A stretch of DNA of 7,090 nucleotides from Bacteroidales bacterium (GTDB taxonomy: Bacteria; Bacteroidota; Bacteroidia; Bacteroidales; UBA932), in contig WRBG01000104.1 of assembly GCA_009784635.1 (NCBI GenBank), positions 1 to 7,090 of the forward strand, read 5' to 3'. The position numbers and the translations under genes were made by a program. Below are positions 1 through 4,726 of the stretch, in pieces. Within the stretch, counting starts at the first letter, position 1. Every line of letters starts with the position of its first letter. The notes below the pieces were generated by a model. That model searched no databases. It was not told where the DNA came from and was given only the letters and a program-made list of their open reading frames with translations.

Positions 1-224
1 ACCCGCCCCGCTCCGGCACCTTGACTGAGATTAAAAAAGCCATGCTGTATGCAAGTCCCTCAAAAATAATCTACGTGAGTTGCAACCCCGTCTCCTTAGC
101 TTGGGATTTAAAACAACTTTGCGTCGGCGGCTACCGGGTAACAGCCATACAGCCTTTTGACATGTTTCCGCACACCCACCACGTGGAAACGGTCTGTCTG
201 TTGACACGCATTTTTTGCACGTAA
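1..224 (+). CDS. rlmD: 23S rRNA (uracil-5-)-methyltransferase, RlmD/RumA family, C-terminal fragment
   Basis: Only the last 73 residues are present; the 5' end lies left of the window. The family transfers a methyl group from S-adenosylmethionine to C5 of a uridine in 23S rRNA, in the cytoplasm. The fragment opens with PPRSG, the end of the DPPR-x-G motif (the first two bases, AC, fit a GAC Asp codon). It continues with IIYVSCNPVSLAWDL, where the Cys of SCNP is the family's catalytic nucleophile, and ends with QPFDMFPHTHHVETV, which holds the catalytic Glu. These three blocks, in this order just before the stop, define the SAM-methyltransferase C-terminus of RlmD/RlmCD/TrmA-type enzymes. RlmD is the usual name in Bacteroidota, but the exact uridine target cannot be told here. 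One oddity is Trp in 'LAWDL', where the family normally has Arg. The gene converges on the exonuclease gene, with 19 bp between their stops. Confidence 0.88.
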   Translation, partial: PPRSGTLTEIKKAMLYASPSKIIYVSCNPVSLAWDLKQLCVGGYRVTAIQPFDMFPHTHHVETVCLLTRIFCT

Positions 225-238
225 ATATTTGATTTCAA

Positions 239-259
239 TTTGTTTATGCTTTAAACAAA
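239..259. terminator. AT-rich inverted repeat at a convergent gene junction, possible weak bidirectional terminator
   Basis: Arms TTTGTTTA (239-246) and TAAACAAA (252-259) are perfectly complementary over 8 bp with a 5-nt loop. The repeat lies where the methyltransferase gene and the exonuclease gene meet tail to tail, and it overlaps the exonuclease stop codon. The position suits a shared terminator. However, the stem has only one G-C pair and neither side is followed by a clear T-run, so termination is an inference from position and symmetry. Confidence 0.3.
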
Positions 260-747
260 ATCTTCATCGCAATTACCGCACAAGCCTCGGCATCTGCCAG
301 TGCGTGGTGGTGGTTTGTCAAATCGTAGCCGCAATGCGCCGCCACGGCGTGCAACTTGTGATTGTACAATAACTTCCCAAATGTTTTACGCGAAGCCCTG
401 CAAGTGCAATGAAACGTATAATCGGGATAATCCATTTGGTATACACGGAATACAGCCTTCAAACAACCCTCGTCAAAGGAACTGTTGTGGGCGACCAAAG
501 GCAAGCCGGCGATTTTAGGCTCTATTTCTGCCCACACGTGGGGGAATACTTTTGCGTATTCGGTATCGGCGGCGGTTAAACCGTGTATGCGCGTATGCCA
601 ATACGAATACCATTCCGGCTCGGGACGGATAAGACTATATACTTTATCCTCAATCTGTCCTTTACGCACAACCACCACGCCCACGCTGCATACGCTGGAA
701 GGATGATGGTTGGCGGTTTCAAAGTCTATGCTTGCAAAATCGGTCAT
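244..747 (-). CDS. DEDDh-type 3'-5' exonuclease (DnaQ/RNase T superfamily)
   Basis: A single-domain 167-residue protein with all expected catalytic motifs. Motif I is SIDFETAN with D8 and E10. Motif II is VAHNSSFD with D92. Motif III is HHHALADAEA, where H147 and D152 fit the H-x4-D spacing of the DEDDh subgroup. Such enzymes use two metal ions to remove nucleotides from 3' ends of DNA or RNA; they act in proofreading, repair or RNA trimming, and the substrate cannot be told here. No polymerase, helicase or BRCT domain is attached, so it is a stand-alone nuclease, not a full PolC or DinG. The ATG at 747 is preferred over an upstream in-frame start at 792 because it puts motif I at the normal distance from the N-terminus and forms an ATGA overlap with the transporter stop, implying translational coupling. 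The protein is fairly Cys- and His-rich (for example HCTC at 113-116), but no zinc site is evident. Confidence 0.88.
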   Translation of the reverse strand: MTDFASIDFETANHHPSSVCSVGVVVVRKGQIEDKVYSLIRPEPEWYSYWHTRIHGLTAADTEYAKVFPHVWAEIEPKIAGLPLVAHNSSFDEGCLKAVFRVYQMDYPDYTFHCTCRASRKTFGKLLYNHKLHAVAAHCGYDLTNHHHALADAEACAVIAMKILFKA

Positions 748-1943
748 TGTATACTTTTTGATTTCATCATTACAACCACGGTAAACAAGCACAAAACAAG
801 AATGGTTACAAAAACGGCCATGCTGTTCTCGTTGGTCATGTAGGTGACAAATGAAAAGATGAGGCTGCCGACAAGTATAAAGATGAAGGTTACAAAATTC
901 ATGTAGGCAAGCATATCGCCTAATTTTCGACCAATATTTGCCTGCTGGATTATAGACAGGCAGGGAACTTCAAACAAGCCGCCCGTGAGGGCTAAGAGAA
1001 AGACAAAAGAGGCAAACAGATAAACGCCCGGATTGAGTACAATGACCAGCAACAAAAAAAGCGTCATTCCTGTTAATCCAATAAACATCACACGCTTGCC
1101 GCTCTCTTTCCGAGATAGTTTTCCGGCAAGTATGCACCCCAAAGCAATGCCCGTAGCCGCTATCGCCATGATAATCCCCGTAGCGGTAGAAGATATGCCC
1201 AAGGTTTGTTTGCAGTGTATGATTAAATTCATTTGAACCAAACCGCCTATTAACCAAAACATGGAAACCCCAAAAACGCCCATATTAATGCCGGGATATT
1301 GTTTTGCAAAAAGATACGATTGTTTGATAAAGCGAAGGGGATGACTCGAACTGCTTTGGTCCTGTTCCACAGGCAATTCCTTAACCTTGATGCTCCGTAC
1401 CAAAAGGAAGCCGCAACCGGCAAGAACAAAAAAGATTACACAGACAAAAAATACGGAACTGTGGTCTGCCATAAAAGCCGCAGCCACCGTCCCCGCCAAA
1501 ATTCCGAGAAACGCCGTGGTTTCGAGCATTCCGCTGCCAAAGGGGATTCCCTGTTCCCCGCCAATGTCGCGGATTAATCCATATTTTGAAGGGGAGTACA
1601 GACAGCTCTGTATGCCCATGATGAAAATAGATGCAATGCTGACAAATATCCACTGCTTCCAAAAGGCGATGCAGGCAAGCAAAACAATAGGAAATTCCGC
1701 TATTTTGCACCAGCGAAAAACAGCTTGCTTGGAATATCTTACGGCTATTTTTCCGCTCAAGGGAGAAAAAATCAAGTAAGGAATGACCAAACCGGCAGCC
1801 ACCAAGGTGGTAAGCTGCGATAAATTGAGCCAAGAGGGCATGGCCCAAGTGATGCCTATAAAAATGATACAGTTTTTGAGGAAGTTATCGTTCAAAACAC
1901 CAACAAAGTTGGCGGCAAACAGGTATGTCCAGTTTTTCTTCAT
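744..1943 (-). CDS. MFS transporter, LplT-like (lysophospholipid transporter family)
   Basis: A 399-residue, very hydrophobic protein with roughly 11-12 predicted membrane segments and a hydrophilic loop near residues 184-207 between the two halves, as in MFS carriers. Near the N-terminus FVGVLNDNFLKN (about 13-24) matches the 'F-x-x-x-NDN-x-x-K' signature of LplT-type carriers. SPSKYGLIRDIG (about 117-128) and the late PCLSIIQQANIG segment (about 327-338) also resemble that subfamily, which flips lysophospholipids across the inner membrane for re-acylation. The loop-2 motif reads GKIAVRYSK, with Val where MFS motif A usually has Asp. No acyltransferase (Aas/PlsC) domain is fused or adjacent, so the substrate is uncertain. 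The ATG at 1943 is chosen over an in-frame TTG two codons upstream. It lies 6 nt after the ATPase stop, and its own stop overlaps the exonuclease start, so it is the middle gene of the cassette. Confidence 0.8.
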   Translation of the reverse strand: MKKNWTYLFAANFVGVLNDNFLKNCIIFIGITWAMPSWLNLSQLTTLVAAGLVIPYLIFSPLSGKIAVRYSKQAVFRWCKIAEFPIVLLACIAFWKQWIFVSIASIFIMGIQSCLYSPSKYGLIRDIGGEQGIPFGSGMLETTAFLGILAGTVAAAFMADHSSVFFVCVIFFVLAGCGFLLVRSIKVKELPVEQDQSSSSHPLRFIKQSYLFAKQYPGINMGVFGVSMFWLIGGLVQMNLIIHCKQTLGISSTATGIIMAIAATGIALGCILAGKLSRKESGKRVMFIGLTGMTLFLLLVIVLNPGVYLFASFVFLLALTGGLFEVPCLSIIQQANIGRKLGDMLAYMNFVTFIFILVGSLIFSFVTYMTNENSMAVFVTILVLCLFTVVVMMKSKSIQ

Positions 1944-1949
1944 CTTCAA

Positions 1950-3248
1950 TCAAATACAATGCACGGCATAGAACGGAACAGCTTTGATATCGTTTTCAAA
2001 GCCAAAGTTTTTTTGGGAAATGCGGATGGCATAGGGCGGGCGGTATTTTTTTGCAAATAACGCCATACTGCCGCTGCGGGTTCTGAGTCCTTTTTTTACT
2101 TCAACGGGAATCACAAATCCCTCATTCTGAATGACAAAATCAATTTCTGCCGTGTCTTCACTTTTCCAGTAGAACAGGGGAATAGACTTGGATTCCAAAG
2201 TCTGCGCAACAAAATTTTCGGCGATTGCTCCCATGAAGGTGTTGTTGGTTTCTATGGAAGTAAGCAGCATTTGCGCCGGTAAACCCGAATGTGTGGTCAA
2301 CATTCCTACATCGCTCATATAAAGTTTAAAATCGCTGAAATCCTGATAGGCTTTGATGGGAATCAACGCCTGTTCTATTCTTTGGCATTTTAACACAATG
2401 CCTGCACATTGCAACCATTCGATGGCTTCTCCAAAAATGCTTGCCGTACCTCCTTTTTGCACCACCTTATACTGGAATTTTTTGTTCTCCTTTGCCAATT
2501 GCGTGGGAATGGAGTTGTAGCAACTGCGAATCTTCACGGCAGTTGCGTGGGTGGCATATTTTGCCATATCGGCAATGTATTCGTTAAGGATAAATGTTTG
2601 CGGATTTTTAATGGTTAAGAAACTGTTGTGTTCCAAAAAATCGCTGATTACAGCCGGCATCCCGCCAATAATGCAGTAGTAATTATACATCTCTAATGCC
2701 AATTGATGAAGCGTCTGCGGAAGAGGTTGCAGCCCTCCAAAGAAACAGTTCCGTATTTCTTCTGCAAGTTTGTTTTTCTCGAATGCCCACAAAAACTCTT
2801 CAAAATCGAGCGGATACATATTCAGTTCATCTACTTTACCCACCGGAAAAGAATATTTTTCACGATTTACGGCAACGCCCAACAACGAACCGGCTGCTGC
2901 CACATGGTATTGAGGCGCCCATTCGCAAAAATATTTCAACGACAGCAAAGCCCGCTCGCTTGCTTGAATTTCATCTAAAAAAAGCAGCGTTTCGCCTGCA
3001 ATGATGCGCTTGTCGGTATGAGATTCTAAGAGGGGAATCAAGCTCGAAGGCTCGATATTGCCTTCAAAAACAGTTCTAATGACCGGATTGGTCTCCAGAT
3101 TGATGTATACAACATCCGAAAAATAAGTCCTGCCAAATTCATTGATGCTATGGGTTTTGCCAATTTGTCTGGATCCGTTCACCAGCAACGGTTTTCGACT
3201 CTTGCGCTGCTTCCACTCCACAAGGGCCGCTGTGATTTTTCGCTTCAT
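1950..3248 (-). CDS. AAA_14 / DUF4143 family ATPase with a PD-(D/E)XK-like C-terminal domain
   Basis: A 432-residue protein of the common but poorly understood AAA_14-DUF4143 family. Visible motifs are Walker A GSRQIGKT (about 25-32), Walker B LLFLDE (about 88-93) and a sensor-1-like AAAGSLLG (about 117-124). Next comes the PLDFEEFL segment typical of the family (about 146-153). The C-terminal DUF4143 part has the spacing of a restriction-endonuclease-like fold: E344, then AEIDFVI with D370, then IPVEVKK with E383 and K385. The active-site residues look intact, but nuclease activity in this family is not established. Length is normal. The start is the ATG at 3248, giving MKRKI, as is usual for the family; the TTG at 3266 would fall inside the -7 promoter box. 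It heads the cassette, with its own promoter just upstream. Sampled base composition is lower in GC than lpdA and secA, and the family is patchily distributed, so horizontal acquisition is plausible. Confidence 0.9.
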   Translation of the reverse strand: MKRKITAALVEWKQRKSRKPLLVNGSRQIGKTHSINEFGRTYFSDVVYINLETNPVIRTVFEGNIEPSSLIPLLESHTDKRIIAGETLLFLDEIQASERALLSLKYFCEWAPQYHVAAAGSLLGVAVNREKYSFPVGKVDELNMYPLDFEEFLWAFEKNKLAEEIRNCFFGGLQPLPQTLHQLALEMYNYYCIIGGMPAVISDFLEHNSFLTIKNPQTFILNEYIADMAKYATHATAVKIRSCYNSIPTQLAKENKKFQYKVVQKGGTASIFGEAIEWLQCAGIVLKCQRIEQALIPIKAYQDFSDFKLYMSDVGMLTTHSGLPAQMLLTSIETNNTFMGAIAENFVAQTLESKSIPLFYWKSEDTAEIDFVIQNEGFVIPVEVKKGLRTRSGSMALFAKKYRPPYAIRISQKNFGFENDIKAVPFYAVHCI

Positions 3249-3263
3249 GGCACAAAATTTCCA

Positions 3264-3297
3264 CAAAGATACAAAAAAGTCAGAAAAAGTCAGAAAA
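3264..3297 (-). promoter_or_regulatory. Bacteroidota-type promoter of the ATPase-transporter-exonuclease cassette
   Basis: On the - strand TATCTTTG (3271 to 3264) matches the TAnnTTTG -7 consensus of Bacteroidota sigma-ABfr promoters at every fixed position. TTTTCTG (3297 to 3291) lies 19 nt upstream, at the right distance for the -33 element, but only loosely resembles TTTG. Transcription would start near 3258, about ten nucleotides before the ATG at 3248, giving a very short leader. This also argues against the TTG at 3266 as start codon. Confidence 0.65.
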
Positions 3298-3311
3298 TTT
3301 TGATTTTTTCT
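3273..3311 (-). terminator. Imperfect AT-rich hairpin plus T-run after lpdA, candidate terminator
   Basis: Positions 3282-3311 form a 30-base near-palindrome: 3282-3295 pairs with 3298-3311 except at two positions, which are A-C mismatches in the - strand transcript and G-U wobbles in the + strand one. In the - strand direction it is followed, three bases later, by six T residues (3278 to 3273), as in an intrinsic terminator for the secA-lpdA transcript. The stem is almost wholly A-T, so termination would be weak. The same bases overlap the promoter of the next operon. Confidence 0.35.
3274..3293. repeat. Perfect tandem duplication of a 10-bp unit in the promoter spacer
   Basis: AAAAAGTCAG occurs twice without a gap, at 3274-3283 and 3284-3293 (CTGACTTTTT twice on the coding strand). 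The pair fills most of the space between the -33 and -7 elements and one copy helps form the adjacent hairpin. A 10-bp period places both copies on about the same helix face, which would suit a dimeric regulator, but replication slippage in an A-rich tract is just as possible. Confidence 0.75.
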
Positions 3312-3324
3312 TAGTTTTCAGTCA

Positions 3325-4725
3325 TCACAGATGAATCACCTCGCCGTGGGCGGCGGCGGCGGCTTCCATAATGGCTTCACTCATGGTGGGATGGGGGTGC
3401 ACGGAGTGTATCAAATCTTTGCCCTTCACACCCAGATTCCTTGCGACTACCAATCCCGAAATCATCTCCGTAACGTTGTCGCCTATCAAGTGGGCGCCTA
3501 CCAGTTCATCGGTAGTGGCCTCAAAAATCAACTTGACAAAACCGTCTCGCGCCCCCGCCGCCGCGGCTTTACCCGAAGCGGTAAAGGGAAATTTTCCCAC
3601 TTTAATCTCTAAGCCTTTTGCTTTGGCTGCTTTTTCGGTAAGTCCCATGGAGGCAATCTCCGGAGTGGTATAGGTGCAGGCGGGAATGTGGTCGTAACGC
3701 ACTCGAGGCGGGTGCAATCCGGCTATCTTTTCTACGCAACGGATGGCTTCTGCCGAGGCTACGTGCGCCAGTGCAGGGGTGGAAAGGACATCCCCAATGG
3801 CATAAATGCCGGTTATATTGGTTTGATAATCTTCGTCTACTTGAATCCGTACGCGCTCCCAAACAACGCCAAGTTCTTCTAATCCTAAATGTTCCACATT
3901 GGGCGTAACGCCCACCGCAGAGAGTACCTGTTCCGCCTCTACCTGTTCTTCGCCCTTTTTTGTGCGGACAGTGAGCCTGCACAAGGCACCCGAAGTATCT
4001 ACGGCCGTCACCTCTGCCGAAGTCATTACCTTGATGCCCGCCTTCCGAAAGGAGCGGGACAGTTGGGCAGAAACATCTTCATCTTCCAAGGGAACAATAT
4101 TATCCACATATTCGATGAGCGTTACTTTGGTTCCCATGGCGTTATAGAAATGGGCAAACTCGCTGCCAATGGCGCCTGAACCAATAATCGCCATGGACGC
4201 GGGAATCTTTTGGGGGACTAAGGCATGGCGATAACCGATGATTTTTTCTCCGTCTATGGGCGCAGAGGGCAACTCGCGGGCGCGGGCGCCGGTGGCCACC
4301 ACAATGCGGGAAGAGGTGTAGCGCATGGGGGCAGCGCCCTGCTCGGCGTCTCTGCCAACGACCTCCACGCTTTTATCAGCCAATATTTTGGCCGTTCCAA
4401 AGATGACTTCTATGCCGTTCTTTTTCAACAGATAGGCCACGCCCTTGCTCATATTTGCGGCTACTTCGCGGCTGCGCTGTACCACCCGTGTAATATCGGG
4501 GGCGATCTCTCCGGTTAGGCTGAGGCCGTAATCGGCGGCATGGCGGGAGTAGTGCAATGCTTGGGCGCTCTTTAATAACGCTTTGGTGGGGATACAACCC
4601 CAATTAAGGCAAATACCGCCTAAATCGGCACGCTCTATGACGGCTGTTTTAAGTCCCAACTGAGCGGCTCTAATCGCCGCTACATAGCCACCCGGGCCGC
4701 TGCCTATGATAATTATATCGTACAT
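3325..4725 (-). CDS. lpdA: dihydrolipoyl dehydrogenase (E3 component)
   Basis: The 466-residue flavoprotein re-oxidises dihydrolipoyl groups with FAD and NAD+ in 2-oxoacid dehydrogenase complexes or the glycine cleavage system, in the cytoplasm. Visible in order: the N-terminal FAD dinucleotide-binding GSGPGGY (about 8-14); the redox disulfide GICLNWGCIPTK with C39 and C44; the NAD-binding Rossmann motif GSGAIGSEFAHFY (about 182-194); the second FAD motif IYAIGDV (about 307-313); and the dimer-interface HPHPTMSE with the catalytic pair H445 and E450. All key residues are present and length is normal. The ATG at 4725, one base after the secA stop, gives the usual MYDIIIIGSG start. An ATG at 4737 would add four residues and overlap secA by 11 nt, and cannot be excluded. 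The gene ends in two in-frame TGA codons (3327-3325, 3324-3322). No E1, E2 or glycine-cleavage gene is nearby, so its partner complex is unknown. Co-transcription with secA is likely. Confidence 0.96.
   Translation of the reverse strand: MYDIIIIGSGPGGYVAAIRAAQLGLKTAVIERADLGGICLNWGCIPTKALLKSAQALHYSRHAADYGLSLTGEIAPDITRVVQRSREVAANMSKGVAYLLKKNGIEVIFGTAKILADKSVEVVGRDAEQGAAPMRYTSSRIVVATGARARELPSAPIDGEKIIGYRHALVPQKIPASMAIIGSGAIGSEFAHFYNAMGTKVTLIEYVDNIVPLEDEDVSAQLSRSFRKAGIKVMTSAEVTAVDTSGALCRLTVRTKKGEEQVEAEQVLSAVGVTPNVEHLGLEELGVVWERVRIQVDEDYQTNITGIYAIGDVLSTPALAHVASAEAIRCVEKIAGLHPPRVRYDHIPACTYTTPEIASMGLTEKAAKAKGLEIKVGKFPFTASGKAAAAGARDGFVKLIFEATTDELVGAHLIGDNVTEMISGLVVARNLGVKGKDLIHSVHPHPTMSEAIMEAAAAAHGEVIHL
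3349..3363. repeat. (GGC)5 trinucleotide tract within lpdA
   Basis: Five GGC units on the + strand read as five GCC Ala codons in the lpdA C-terminal tail (EAAAAAHGE). They lie in the last helix after the catalytic H/E pair, where Ala-rich sequence is normal for the family. Length changes here would stay in frame. Confidence 0.7.
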
Positions 4726-4726
4726 G

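Noticed and set aside
748..792. 15-residue N-terminal extension of the exonuclease
   Set aside because: It would run well into the transporter gene and push motif I away from its usual place; the ATGA overlap at 747-744 marks the better start.
1381..1848. 155-codon open frame on the - strand in another frame of the transporter gene, and the 130-codon + strand frame at 1387-1779
   Set aside because: The LplT-like frame is continuous, hydrophobic and has family motifs here; the alternatives have none.
3264..3266. TTG start for the ATPase, adding six residues
   Set aside because: It falls inside the -7 promoter box, and the ATG at 3248 gives the N-terminus usual for the family.
3274..3293. CRISPR-like or phage attachment repeat
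   Set aside because: The two 10-bp units are adjacent with no spacers, and no cas gene, integrase or tRNA is nearby.
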